Assembly (NCBI RefSeq): GCF_009758125.1
Contig: NZ_WRXO01000002.1
Span: forward strand, 124,001-188,000
Source of the DNA: Chitinophaga oryziterrae
GTDB taxonomy: Bacteria > Bacteroidota > Bacteroidia > Chitinophagales > Chitinophagaceae
DNA: 64,000 bases
Direction: 5' to 3'
The position numbers and the translations under genes are program-made. Shown here piece by piece: positions 32,611 to 43,159 of the stretch (positions are counted from its first letter, which is position 1; each line of letters starts with the position of its first letter). Under the pieces are notes generated by a model. It was not told the DNA's origin, made no database searches, and saw only the letters and a list, made by a program, of their open reading frames with translations.

Positions 32611-35600
32611 CTATTTTGTATTGTAAAATATTCTAATAATTTTCTCACCATATTCTTCTATTTGCATATGCATATCGTATGCATGTTCATTAAGTTCTCC
32701 ATGGGCCACCAATCTACCTGTTATGATATCATATTCATCATGATAACCATAATAAGCTTCTTTCCCAAAAAACAATCTTGCGGCCTCTTTATCTGGCATT
32801 TCACCTGCAAATCTAAATCCGTTACCTCGGCTTTGAAACAGGCGTAAAAATAATTCCTGCGCCTGTGCTTTCGTCGCTACATGTACTTCCGTCACTCCTA
32901 ACTCTAAAGATTTTGCAGCATTACGAACCGTGCTAGAACTCCATTTTATCTCTTCTAAAACCCTGGCAAACTTAACACCAGCTTTTAAAGCATTTACTCC
33001 TTCAAAACTTATGTCAGCAGCCATACCGCTGATTATAAATTGTCTGGGGGCTATCGTATGTAAAAGTATGCCATCCTGATTAACATCACCACGTCCATAA
33101 CGCCGGTTGCCAAATAGATAACCTAAAAAACGATTCATGCCTTTTGTCGAGGGCAGTACTTTCCAACCTACCTTACTAAAAGCATATTCGTATGGTGACG
33201 TATATGTTACTTCGGGCGAGACATGGACGCCATTTAACTGTACAATATCATTTTGAGTATCGAAGTCGGGCCAGACTGTATTTAGATCATTTGAATGTAC
33301 GGTGTCGTCTCCAAAAGGATCTGACATACTAACAGGATTGTTTAGTACCTGGGCATATGGCGTGGCATATTCAAAACTTTCTGCTTTGGGATCGATTTGG
33401 TTCCAGCGGCCTATTTGCGGGTCCTGTACTCTAAATAAGGCATCATAGAGGTTAATACTCAAATCGTTGGTCAGTTCTATTCCATTGAATTTTTTGCGGT
33501 TCTGTGGATAGGTGGTTCCTCTTAATAAATTAGCACTGATCCCTTCCATGGTAAGTCCAAATGGATAATAATGGGTTTCTTCCAGCAAAGGTCCGCTGTT
33601 CAAGGTGATCACGACGTTATCAAAGAACACATCCTGGAGGGTTTCATTGCTGGTGTACACATAGAGGAAGCCTGTTTTGTTAGCGACCATCTTTTCTGTG
33701 CCCAGTTCCTGCAGTTCGTCAGGAGCGGATTTTACCTGCTTTACACCACTATTTTCTGCTACTAATTTAAACTGATCGTCAACCAGTGCAAAATTTAAAT
33801 AGGCTTTAGGCCGGTCTTCCCCAAGTCCATCGGGGTTTTTCTCTTTTAAACGTTGATAGTCACGATTATAAAAATTGCTATTAAGAGGTATATTGCTGTT
33901 TACTGTATTGCTATGTGCGGCATTGGTGGCATTGCCTCCAATGGTATGGACCATGCTAGACGCAATATCTTCAAGGGGCAGCTTATTCGTTTGCTTTTGG
34001 GGGCCGACAGACTTATAGAAAGCTTTGGCATGAATCATTACGGTGTCACCTGCCATCACCCTCAGCACTAATGAAGGGCCTATTTTTTTACCACCAGCTT
34101 TTGCATTTAATTTAGCAACAAAGGTATTCTTTTCGGTAGTTTTATCTTCGGGATAGCCGGTAGGTGTCTTTTCTCTTGTTTCATCGATATTACTAAAGGT
34201 GGCAGCTTCTGTTGCCGCCGCTGCGGTTTCCATCGTGGCACTGTACATTGTAAAATCCGTCTGCTCAGTCAGGATCATGCGGATATTGCCCAGGTGATCT
34301 TTCTCAAAGTAATCATACACATAACTTACCTGTGTCCCTGTTTTATATATGGGACGGATGCGGCCATCGTCGTGACTAACAAATTCCAGACTATCCTGCC
34401 TGTAGGTAAAGTTACCTGCATAATCTGTAACGGTGGTTTTGGGTGCAGGACCAGTACTGTCTATTACCGTCTTTTTTATTCTAGTCCCCGTTGCGTCATA
34501 CTGATAGGTGATGCTTCCCTTGCCAGTTACAGTAATTGTTACCGGCAGGTTAAGATAATTGTAGATAATGGAAGTGATGCCTTTATTTAAATCTCGGATC
34601 AAATTGCCATTGCTATCATAATCATAGTCATCAATAGTGTTGGTTCCATCTATAAAATCACCCAGTTTGGCTGAGGCAGTTTTACTGGTATCGGATACTG
34701 AGGCCAATTTATTGCTATTGGGCTTATAGGTATATTTTAGATTGTCAATAGTCTTGGGAATATTACCTGCCAGTCCTTTTTGTTTCATCGTGAGGATGTT
34801 CCCACTGGCATCATAAGTAAGACTGTCTACTGTAAAATCAACCTGATCTTTTGTCCAGTTGGCCCCGCTCGTATTTCTTTGAAGGAAGTTTGCGGATGTT
34901 AAACGATCTCTATTATCGTAAGTATAACCATAGGTACGGGCAATGTTGTTGGACTTACTTTTCCAGGTACTACCGGCCAGATTACCATCAAACTGATTAT
35001 TGCTAAATCCATAGTCATAATTCAATTGTTGTCCAAACCAATTGGCTGTACTGGAAGTGCTGTTGACAAAATCCTTATTAATCCCGTCCAGCCAATTATT
35101 GATTGTATAGGTATAACGTAAGGAATCCAATTGGGTTGATGGCCCTGTTACCCCCAGGCGTTTCAGTGTCAGTTTGCCCAATTCGTCATACGTATTTGCC
35201 TCTATGATTTTATCCTGGCTGCTATCGTCATTCAACCTTGTTTTGATAGATAACAACCTGCCTGCAAAATCATAAGACGGCATGGTAAGGAAGGTCGTTT
35301 GCGGCGTTAGGTCACTATGCGGGTTGGTATGACGTATGTAGCTGCTTAATATTTTGCCGTTGAAGTTACGAAGGTGGGTGACCACATTTTTCCCGCCAAG
35401 GCTATTATCGGCTACAGATTGAATTAATCTGGCCCTGTCGTCGTAATAGAAAGTAGTGGTCATCCATTGATTGGTATCCAGTATCCTGATTTTCATGCCA
35501 GTAAGTAACCCTTTTACGTTGCTTTTGGGGATAGCAGGCATCGCCACTGCAAAGGGATTGTTTCCTGCCTGGGGTTTACCCGTATCACTTACCTCGTAAT

Positions 35601-37047
35601 TGTATTTTCCGGCATATTCATAATCATCGTAAAAATAATAAATGAGCGGAGTAAGCTGGTCAGATGTAATACCAGATAATGCATTGCTAGCCAGAAGACT
35701 TGTGGTTCCGCCAGTAGCAGCAGGATTGATATCGGCTGCAACATTGGCTCCTGCTCCCGTATCAAATCCATCCTCCATCGTAATGGTTTGAGTAGCTGTA
35801 TAGCTGCTGCTGCCGTCATAATTTCTCAATATTAAGTCGGCAACTCCTGGAAATGTATAGGAAATAGTTTGGGTTCCGGAAACAGGGATATTCATACTTG
35901 CCTGAAGTGCTGCCTGTGTAGTATTGGATTGATAAATGGCAGACATCAAAGGCATATTCTGATCGTTATAAAAGGTCGCCCCCCATTCCTGTGGGTTTTT
36001 AGCCCGTTGTACAGCATCTTGTGTAAATACCAGCCTATCTCTGTTATCATATACTTGGTATATAGCTCCAGCACCGGGAATTTTGCGGCTGACAAGCCGG
36101 TTGCGGCTATCGTACTGGTACTGAAAACACAGTTCATCGGCGATATTGCTTATTGTCCAATTGCTTCTTAAACTGATGTCTACGGCTAGGGGCGGAATCA
36201 CAACCCGCATGTTGCTCAGATCATCGTAGACATAATAGGTACATAGCCAGCCGATATGGGCGTTGTCAGGTGTATCAGAAAGTTGATTCTTCTTCAATAC
36301 TACCTGTCCGTTCTTGTCTTGATATTCAATGCTCTGGTGTTTGCTTTCATCGATCAATACATTTTTATACAATGTGCCTGCCGGATAGGTAGCACCAGCA
36401 ACAGGTGTATCACCGTTCATGTTCCATATCCGTACAGAATCGGCGGCCGTGTTTAGCAAAAACTGAGCTTCACGGGGATGGTCACCACCTTCTTTTGCCC
36501 AACTGTTGCCAGGTGAATAGGCTTTAAGTACCCGATTTAAAGGAGATGCTTCATAAATATTCTGTTTATAATAAATGTTCTCACCCACAATACCTGGATT
36601 AAGCAGCGCATTTTGATAAAAAGCTTTCTGGCTATTGAAGGGATCTGTTTTAAAAGATCCATCATTAATACCATTACCAGTCTGCGGTACAAAGGGAAGG
36701 TATTGGTATTGTTCACGTCCATAAGCATCGTATACGGATGCAGATACAACATCTTTACCGGTGATGCTTATACCCTTGGATACCAATTGTAACGGACGGC
36801 CAAGGCCATCGATATACGATGTTGTTTGCTTAACCGCTGCAACAGGTTGTGATGTTGAAATAACAGCGGCGCTGTCTGTAAGCGGCATAGAGGGCTCCCA
36901 TGTACGGATATAATTTATAAAAGTACCGGGATAAGCAGAAGGTGTCGTAACAGCCGTTGCTGTGGGACGGGTACCATTTGTAGGCGTTTGCGCAAAGGCA
37001 TTACTTGCGTTTATAATAAAAAACAGGGATAGTATTATATATTTCAT
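32611..37047 (-). CDS. Secreted RHS-repeat polymorphic toxin
   Basis: A 1478-residue RHS/YD-repeat protein with a signal peptide (MKYIILSLFFIINASNAFAQ) and a DUF6443-like N-terminal domain (TSYIDGLGRPLQLV). Many YD repeats follow (YDAYGREQYQYLPF, YTYDNRDRLTSANFL), then the core end VQDPQIGRWNQIDP and NPVSMSDPFGDD near residue 1240. The last 235 or so residues form a variable tip: WSSSTVRNAAKSLELGV, then AQAQELFLRLFQSRGNG, then HGELNEHAYDMHMQI and IIRIFY. That tip pattern recurs in predicted toxins, and its His residues could be catalytic. The shell probably encloses the tip. No dedicated secretion genes are nearby. Confidence 0.9.
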   Translation of the reverse strand: MKYIILSLFFIINASNAFAQTPTNGTRPTATAVTTPSAYPGTFINYIRTWEPSMPLTDSAAVISTSQPVAAVKQTTSYIDGLGRPLQLVSKGISITGKDVVSASVYDAYGREQYQYLPFVPQTGNGINDGSFKTDPFNSQKAFYQNALLNPGIVGENIYYKQNIYEASPLNRVLKAYSPGNSWAKEGGDHPREAQFLLNTAADSVRIWNMNGDTPVAGATYPAGTLYKNVLIDESKHQSIEYQDKNGQVVLKKNQLSDTPDNAHIGWLCTYYVYDDLSNMRVVIPPLAVDISLRSNWTISNIADELCFQYQYDSRNRLVSRKIPGAGAIYQVYDNRDRLVFTQDAVQRAKNPQEWGATFYNDQNMPLMSAIYQSNTTQAALQASMNIPVSGTQTISYTFPGVADLILRNYDGSSSYTATQTITMEDGFDTGAGANVAADINPAATGGTTSLLASNALSGITSDQLTPLIYYFYDDYEYAGKYNYEVSDTGKPQAGNNPFAVAMPAIPKSNVKGLLTGMKIRILDTNQWMTTTFYYDDRARLIQSVADNSLGGKNVVTHLRNFNGKILSSYIRHTNPHSDLTPQTTFLTMPSYDFAGRLLSIKTRLNDDSSQDKIIEANTYDELGKLTLKRLGVTGPSTQLDSLRYTYTINNWLDGINKDFVNSTSSTANWFGQQLNYDYGFSNNQFDGNLAGSTWKSKSNNIARTYGYTYDNRDRLTSANFLQRNTSGANWTKDQVDFTVDSLTYDASGNILTMKQKGLAGNIPKTIDNLKYTYKPNSNKLASVSDTSKTASAKLGDFIDGTNTIDDYDYDSNGNLIRDLNKGITSIIYNYLNLPVTITVTGKGSITYQYDATGTRIKKTVIDSTGPAPKTTVTDYAGNFTYRQDSLEFVSHDDGRIRPIYKTGTQVSYVYDYFEKDHLGNIRMILTEQTDFTMYSATMETAAAATEAATFSNIDETREKTPTGYPEDKTTEKNTFVAKLNAKAGGKKIGPSLVLRVMAGDTVMIHAKAFYKSVGPQKQTNKLPLEDIASSMVHTIGGNATNAAHSNTVNSNIPLNSNFYNRDYQRLKEKNPDGLGEDRPKAYLNFALVDDQFKLVAENSGVKQVKSAPDELQELGTEKMVANKTGFLYVYTSNETLQDVFFDNVVITLNSGPLLEETHYYPFGLTMEGISANLLRGTTYPQNRKKFNGIELTNDLSINLYDALFRVQDPQIGRWNQIDPKAESFEYATPYAQVLNNPVSMSDPFGDDTVHSNDLNTVWPDFDTQNDIVQLNGVHVSPEVTYTSPYEYAFSKVGWKVLPSTKGMNRFLGYLFGNRRYGRGDVNQDGILLHTIAPRQFIISGMAADISFEGVNALKAGVKFARVLEEIKWSSSTVRNAAKSLELGVTEVHVATKAQAQELFLRLFQSRGNGFRFAGEMPDKEAARLFFGKEAYYGYHDEYDIITGRLVAHGELNEHAYDMHMQIEEYGEKIIRIFYNTK

Positions 37048-37074
37048 ACAATGTTTACTAATGGGTTATATTAA

Positions 37075-40000
37075 CTATTGCGTGATGGGTTGGCGATATT
37101 TATAATCAAACACTTTTAGAATATTTCCATAGGTGTCTCTGATAAGCTTTAATCTTAAGAAACTATCATATTCGTAATAAGTAATAGTTCCATTTTCATC
37201 ATCTTCACTTGTAACTCCAATAAGTGGCTTATATGTATAAGTGGCCATCGTAGTTCCAACAAGAGATAATCTTAACTCATCAATGTTTCCGCTTCCAGAG
37301 AGAGAAGCACTTGTAACGCCGGTAATAAGATGCTCAAAATATGTCCAGCCATTAACATTCCGTCCTTTTACAGGCGTACCCTGCGTACCTGTTATAGTAT
37401 ATGGAGATGTGCCGCTGCTCCAGTAGGAAACCTTATATTTATTCGCTGTATTTAATCCGGATTTGCTGATTACATTCGTTCCTGTTAATAAATAATATTT
37501 GCTGCCGGTTAATGCACTACCTGTTTTTACATTATCTATGTAGTTCCAATTGCCTTTTCCATCAGACTCAAAGGAAGTAAAGGCCGCATCTGTACTAATA
37601 CCATTGGTGATTTTAGCAATCGGAAGTGAAGATGAATAATCCCAGATATAAGATGTTACAATGTCATTCTTTTTTGAAACATTCAATATGTTTCCATACG
37701 CATCGTAATTGTAAATAATTGCAATTTCATCAGGGTTGTTCAGGAATTTTTTTGAAATGGTGGCCGGAGAAATAATGCCACCTGGAAAAGTCGCAAAATC
37801 TTTTGAAATACTGAGTAGCACCTTTGTTCCGTTGCTGACACTTTTTCTCACATCTTCAATGATCCTATTCCTGTTTACAAGTTCGGTATTTACCTGTGTT
37901 ACGATCTCATTGGGATATTGTATAAAGTTATTGATAGTTTCGCCTTTGCTGTTGATGGATTGAATTAGTGTTGGCTGTAAACTTACGATATTATTATATT
38001 CATATTTTTCTGACATTTTCAAAGAATCGGTACCCGCATAAGAGTAACTTACAGTACTATCAAGGTGCGACCAATACCTGTTCACCATATATCTGTTCAT
38101 GTCATAATAGTAAAAATAATGCCAGTCCAATGTTCTTGGAGTAGAAGCAGGGTAAGCAAGATTAACTGCATAGAAAGTATCAATATTAAACAACCTGTTA
38201 TCTTTGCTGTAATAATTATACTTTTTTGTCAGATATACTTTCTTACTATTTTCCCATTTAAATACACCTGTATAAATTTCCTGACCATTCAAATAGTCTG
38301 TGTTTGAAGAAGGCGCATTAGATATAAAAGTTGGCGCATAAAAACCTATACTATCGGGCCAGGTACCACTTTCATCATCTACTACCTCCGCAGGCATTTT
38401 CGTAGAAACAATATATTTATGTTCGATTCCTCCGCCTTGGATATCATTACCGTTCACTTCAATTACATTGGGATAGATAATAGTGTTATTGTCATTATTA
38501 TACAGATCAATTACACTATTTGAATGAACAACTAAATTAAAGGTATATCCATCATTGGTCCCCGGGTGACCAACAACCGAACATAGAAAACGGTGCAATG
38601 AAACAAAGCCATATTGTTTCCGGAAACCACCCCAAAGCACACCACTACTCTTTCCTGGCATATCCCAGTTATCATATAAAAAACTCCGCTTATTAACAAC
38701 CGTCGTAAAACTATCTACGTCTGTCATTGATTTTACCCTAACGCCTGAAATGGAAGTATTCTGTGCAGAAGTGGTTTCTATATTAAGTCTGCTCATCTGT
38801 GAAAAAGCATCAATTCCATTAAAATTGATAACTACTTTTAAATAATACTTGCCATCCAGATTGTCTAATGTCCACGTTTTAACTGTCCCTGCTGGAACAT
38901 TTACAGCACAAACTCGGCATAAGTTTGTAATGGAATCTATTACTGATACAACAATACCTTCATCACCTCTTATTTCACCTGGTCTTGGAGGGGTACCGGT
39001 CCATTCCGCCTCTGCTCTTATTGTAACCGGAATATAAGCAGGATTGCCGAAGACCGGAGAAGTAATGACCTGGTTTTTTACACCATTGAGTTGATTGTAA
39101 TTCCTTGTAATTGTTGATCTTGTTTCCTGAGGATAACCCCATACTGTATTTCCTTCATACTCTATTATAGTGGAGCCTCCTGTAGGATAGGTTATCTTGG
39201 TTAGTGTTCCCAATTTTACCTTCTCAGCATCACTATTGCGGTTTCCCCCAAACCGGGAGAAACTTTTGTCAACATAGGTGTCATTAGGAAAAAAATATTT
39301 ATTGACGATTCCATTAAAGTATCCGAATAAATCCTGAGAATAACTTAATCGGGATGGTAAGCTATTCATACTGTTATATTCAAAACTATACTTTCCTCCT
39401 TTCTCATTATTTCTTCCCACTTCCTGTATTGAGGATAAAAATAAACGTTTCTTCAATTCCGGAAAATCAGTTTGCAGAATAGGTTGTGCGTCTGAATACT
39501 TCGTGTCAAATCCGGTACTGTTACTTTGTGAATAAGTATAATTGAAATCAAATCGTTTCAATGTATCTGATCGTGAAAAAACACGGATACTATCGAGTTT
39601 CATTTCGTTAATAATATCCAGCCGGTCTGAGTAATAAAACCGCACTGCCCCATTTTTGAATGTTATATCGGTCAGTAATACACCCAATAAATTACTCCTG
39701 TTGAGATTTGTAACCACTAATGGAGGAATAGTTGTACAGACCCCTGCGTCGGCGGGAAGCGGATGTGATCCCCTCGGTGTCAGATAAGTAATCCCTGCCA
39801 CCCTTTGGGGTTCGTATGATTGGGAAATACCGGTGAAATAGTCTATCTGACGGCTGATATTCGCAAACTTCTGATAATTAAAAGAGATCGTATCATTGTT
39901 GGCACTGATAATTTTTGTAAGATACCAGGCTGTTTTAACATTTCTGGTGATACTATGTGGATCTAAATGATTGTAAGCCTGCGTATAATCCTGAGCATTA

Positions 40001-40638
40001 TCTTCTCCGAAAATATACTTATTGCCATTGGTAAGTGTAATCGTAAAAATATTGAAGCTTGTATCTACCTGAAATTTGGTGCCATCTTTAACATAAGGTC
40101 TGATCTCATTATTTTCTATTATAAACTTACCTGCATTACCATCAAATGAAAATGAGAACTCATCAGGCTGAGTGTCAGCAGAAGGTGTATCCTGATTCTG
40201 CGAATAGGTAGTTAAAAAAAAATAAAATGGGGTACTATATATATCATGATTAGGTGGGCGAAGTACGCCAACACCAGGAGTATGATCTGGCCGTCCCCGG
40301 ATGATCCGTGAAATAACGCCCCCTGCGTGCAGATGCCAATCAATACCGACGCGTGAAGCTACCTGATCTACCTTTACACCATTTGTTGCATAATTCAGGG
40401 AGATATCATGGCTAAGTATTCCACTTGTAATATTATATACTGGCACGCTGAATTGTACAGTACCGGTAAACAACCCTATTGGCAGATTACCATATTTTGT
40501 CATAGAAAACGCTTCCGGAGAAGGCGGAATTACTGTTGGAAGCTGATCGTCATCATCTAGCTTTTGGCCCAAGGCTCCACTTGTCGTTAAAAATAGAAAT
40601 AATGAAACTAAAAAAAGTACAGACTTATAGGTTTTCAT
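37075..40638 (-). CDS. Secreted RHS-associated YD-repeat partner protein
   Basis: An 1187-residue exported protein (signal peptide MKTYKSVLFLVSLFLFLTTSGALG). Its N-terminal domain has TGTVQFSVPVYNITSGILSH, VDQVASRVGIDWHLHAGGVI and PDEFSFSFDGNAGKFII, a block found in Bacteroidota proteins encoded directly upstream of RHS toxins. The C-terminal part has degenerate YD-like repeats (YYEYDSFLRLKLIRDTYGN). It lacks an RHS core cleavage motif and toxin tip. It probably assists display or assembly of the RHS protein encoded 27 bp downstream. Its start is one base from the stop of a decayed paralogue. Confidence 0.82.
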   Translation of the reverse strand: MKTYKSVLFLVSLFLFLTTSGALGQKLDDDDQLPTVIPPSPEAFSMTKYGNLPIGLFTGTVQFSVPVYNITSGILSHDISLNYATNGVKVDQVASRVGIDWHLHAGGVISRIIRGRPDHTPGVGVLRPPNHDIYSTPFYFFLTTYSQNQDTPSADTQPDEFSFSFDGNAGKFIIENNEIRPYVKDGTKFQVDTSFNIFTITLTNGNKYIFGEDNAQDYTQAYNHLDPHSITRNVKTAWYLTKIISANNDTISFNYQKFANISRQIDYFTGISQSYEPQRVAGITYLTPRGSHPLPADAGVCTTIPPLVVTNLNRSNLLGVLLTDITFKNGAVRFYYSDRLDIINEMKLDSIRVFSRSDTLKRFDFNYTYSQSNSTGFDTKYSDAQPILQTDFPELKKRLFLSSIQEVGRNNEKGGKYSFEYNSMNSLPSRLSYSQDLFGYFNGIVNKYFFPNDTYVDKSFSRFGGNRNSDAEKVKLGTLTKITYPTGGSTIIEYEGNTVWGYPQETRSTITRNYNQLNGVKNQVITSPVFGNPAYIPVTIRAEAEWTGTPPRPGEIRGDEGIVVSVIDSITNLCRVCAVNVPAGTVKTWTLDNLDGKYYLKVVINFNGIDAFSQMSRLNIETTSAQNTSISGVRVKSMTDVDSFTTVVNKRSFLYDNWDMPGKSSGVLWGGFRKQYGFVSLHRFLCSVVGHPGTNDGYTFNLVVHSNSVIDLYNNDNNTIIYPNVIEVNGNDIQGGGIEHKYIVSTKMPAEVVDDESGTWPDSIGFYAPTFISNAPSSNTDYLNGQEIYTGVFKWENSKKVYLTKKYNYYSKDNRLFNIDTFYAVNLAYPASTPRTLDWHYFYYYDMNRYMVNRYWSHLDSTVSYSYAGTDSLKMSEKYEYNNIVSLQPTLIQSINSKGETINNFIQYPNEIVTQVNTELVNRNRIIEDVRKSVSNGTKVLLSISKDFATFPGGIISPATISKKFLNNPDEIAIIYNYDAYGNILNVSKKNDIVTSYIWDYSSSLPIAKITNGISTDAAFTSFESDGKGNWNYIDNVKTGSALTGSKYYLLTGTNVISKSGLNTANKYKVSYWSSGTSPYTITGTQGTPVKGRNVNGWTYFEHLITGVTSASLSGSGNIDELRLSLVGTTMATYTYKPLIGVTSEDDENGTITYYEYDSFLRLKLIRDTYGNILKVFDYKYRQPITQ

Positions 40639-40639
40639 T

Positions 40640-41324
40640 TTATTTTTTTGAAGTTTTTGGTCTATAATTGCTATGGCTACGGAATTTCAATTCTCCTGCG
40701 TCATCCCACGTGGGTCTCAAAATATAGAAGATTCCTAAGTATAAGTAACGGTCAAAATTGAATATGAATTCATCTGGCATACCGTCAAATAATTCCATTC
40801 CAGAAGAATAGTAGCTCCGTGAGACTGCCTTGGTATAACCTCTTGGCGCTCTTCCATTCTGACCATAATAAGGCTGGTCAGGTGAATGCCCTAAAAACAG
40901 AGGCGTTTTATCATACCATCCATTTGTCTTACGATAAATTTCACAACCAGCCGAAAGATTCCATCCCTGGCCCTTTCATCCCGGTTGATCTTCTACCTTA
41001 TTACCTTCGGTAGCATATTCAATCGAGAGTGCTATACTCAGATTTTTATACTTCACATCGTACAACGAAATAGAAATATTAGCCTGACCTGCAAAAGGAG
41101 TCGTTGGTATATGGTGGAGTGACCGCGTTAACATATACGTTTTTTTTATCGAAATATCTTGTTTGGATAGAATAGATCTCTGATGATACATTGGAAACTG
41201 TATATCCACCATTAAATGTCCCATACTGAAACATTACCAAGCCCGCCTTTCCAGGACTGATAATTTTAGTAGGATACCGTGCCGTTGGATAATACCAGAG
41301 AATATTCCAGTTAGATGATTTCAT
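40640..41324 (-). pseudogene. Decayed paralogue fragment of the RHS partner
   Basis: The minus strand reads MFQYGTFNGGYTVSNVSSEI in one frame, shifts near 41100-41120, then FAGQANISISLYDVKYKNLS and YATEGNKVEDQPG, a TGA at 40976 where Trp is expected, KGQGWNLSAGCEIYRKTNG, and MPDEFIFNFDRY to 40640. The order equals the N-terminal domain of the neighbouring 1187-residue protein (LNYATNGVKV, GIDWHLHAGG, PDEFSFSFD). It carries a frameshift, a nonsense codon and a 3' truncation. Confidence 0.65.
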
Positions 41325-41354
41325 CCCAATGCCTACAGGAGTAGGCTCTCCAAA

Positions 41355-42221
41355 TTATTTAGCTTCCAGTTTTTCCAATCTCTCTGTCAATGCCGTTGTT
41401 CGTTTCTCCATCTCTATATTCCGCTTGCTCTGCTCAATTAAATACAGCGTCAGCTCTTCTACTTTCTGTAAAAGAATTTTATTCATCTCGCCAAGATCAA
41501 TACCATCCTTTTCTACGTCTTCGGTAGTGGGAATGCCTGATAAGTGTTTATTGGTATTGATGTAATTTTCTACTTCCTGTAATGGTGGTAAATGATAATC
41601 TGGATGGAATACGAAATCGGCCCAGCCAGTTTGACGCACTTTTATTCTACGAGCGCCAATAGAACCCTCCACAGCCAGCATATGAGAACCGAAGCTGGTT
41701 GTACCAATGCCTACGTTACCCTGTATAATAATAGGGTCCAGGCTGGTAAAGGGCAGTATATTACTGACATTATTATCAGTTACAAGGAGTAGTACTTCAG
41801 CCTGGGCGTATCCTGTAAAGGAAAAATTATATAAGGATGCACCATTCTGAATGGAGACTGCAAGGTAATTTTCACTATTATAGGTAAGTGTCACTAATGA
41901 AGCCGGTTCATTATAACTTATAATACTGCCACGATTACCATTATATGCACTAGATGTATTTACTTCCACGGTCCATTTACGATTATATGCACCTACTCCT
42001 CCTCTTATTGCAGTTATTTTCCCCTGCACATGATTGTCCGGCAATAAAGTACTTGTGTATAGCTTATGCAACAGCAAATAATTAGCGCCTTGGGAATCTT
42101 CTGTTTGTCCCGATATTAAAAGGTTTTGACGATATACGCGGGTACCCTGAGCCCTTATTCCAATGGGAGTTACGAACAGAGATAAGAAAGTGATGGTAAG
42201 AAAGCAATGTATTGTTTTCAT
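41355..42221 (-). CDS. Secreted tail-fibre-like protein with C-terminal coiled coil
   Basis: A 288-residue exported protein (signal MKTIHCFLTITFLSLFVTPIGIRAQ). The middle is beta-rich with GNVGIGTTSFGSHMLAVEG. The end is a chaperone-like motif common in Bacteroidota: WADFVFHPDYHLPPLQEVE, HLSGIPTTEDVEKDGIDLGE, then a long heptad coil (QKVEELTLYLIEQSKRN) to the C-terminus, suggesting trimerisation. Such genes often precede YD/RHS partners, as here. It may anchor or display the toxin complex; that is inference. Confidence 0.8.
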   Translation of the reverse strand: MKTIHCFLTITFLSLFVTPIGIRAQGTRVYRQNLLISGQTEDSQGANYLLLHKLYTSTLLPDNHVQGKITAIRGGVGAYNRKWTVEVNTSSAYNGNRGSIISYNEPASLVTLTYNSENYLAVSIQNGASLYNFSFTGYAQAEVLLLVTDNNVSNILPFTSLDPIIIQGNVGIGTTSFGSHMLAVEGSIGARRIKVRQTGWADFVFHPDYHLPPLQEVENYINTNKHLSGIPTTEDVEKDGIDLGEMNKILLQKVEELTLYLIEQSKRNIEMEKRTTALTERLEKLEAK

Positions 42222-42310
42222 TTGTAAAGGATTCGTTTAATAGTATTTTGTTATTTAAAAGGTTTAGTTTGATCGCGCTGGTTGGCGGCGCATTTCTGCT
42301 TGCTAAAAAA

Positions 42311-42589
42311 TCATAAAGCAGTATGATGATTTCTTTCAGCTTTGCTCTGATCTTGTGTTTTTTCTGATGCCCAGCAACACGTTTCCTGCAGGATAAAACA
42401 TTTAAGTGTCTTATCTGCACGGTTATTCACCTGCGCCTCTACATGGCGGGGTTTATGCGAGACTTGGGATAAGTATTTCTTCGGCAACGCAATGGTCTGT
42501 TGAATGGTACTGTCAGCAAGGTTATTACCGGCGTACACATATCCAACCTGTCCCATTATCAGCATGAGAAAAGTAATGGTATAGTACAT
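42311..42589 (-). CDS. Small exported protein, probably truncated
   Basis: A 92-residue frame with a signal peptide (MYYTITFLMLIMGQVGYVYA). LPKKYLSQVSHKPRHVEAQV resembles the start of a coiled-coil protein often encoded at the head of RHS loci, where KYL-x2-V-x2-K-x4-E patterns run for hundreds of residues. After LKCFILQE the frame becomes Cys/Trp-rich and stops, while another frame (KKHKIRAKLKEI) looks more like the continuation. A frameshifted remnant is likely. Confidence 0.45.
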   Translation of the reverse strand: MYYTITFLMLIMGQVGYVYAGNNLADSTIQQTIALPKKYLSQVSHKPRHVEAQVNNRADKTLKCFILQETCCWASEKTQDQSKAERNHHTAL

Positions 42590-43159
42590 TTAAAAATGGC
42601 TTTGAGAAACTAAAATTGTCCCATAAATAAATTAAAAAACGGTCTCGGGCTGCCAGGGCTACAGTCAGTTATTTGGTATAAGGATAACAAAAGACTATAG
42701 GTTATTTAAAAATTCTATAAGACAGCGAAAGTATCAATACTTTATTATATCATGGATCACATCTTTGTGCTATTCATTATTTAATAATATTGTAAAGTTC
42801 TTTGTATAGCGAAGAAGAGTGTGATATGCGTAGCCTATTTACGCAATGAAAATTTGGGAAGAGACGGGCATAATGTATAAGGCAAAAACTACACGACAAT
42901 AGTTAATGAGGTAAAATAACTATTGGGATCAGATTAGATTACAACCAAACGTTCTCACCGTTAAGTTTTCTTCAGTAAATTTCAATTCAAATGCTGGTAA
43001 AGAACATCCGGATATGATATCTGGTAAAGTTCCCCCCGACAGATCTGTGGTTTCTGCCTAAGTGTGATTGGATGAGCTACATACTTGAATCAATTCACTT
43101 AGGTATTCTATTATTCAAGTAGGAACGAGGCAACGGATACACGATTGCCAGTGACATCA
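42590..43159. other. Intergenic region between RHS locus and decayed SusC fragment
   Basis: AT-rich, with no ORF, tRNA or clear hairpin that I can support. It presumably includes the RHS-operon promoter on the minus strand, but no good TTTG/TAnnTTTG pair is visible. Confidence 0.35.
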
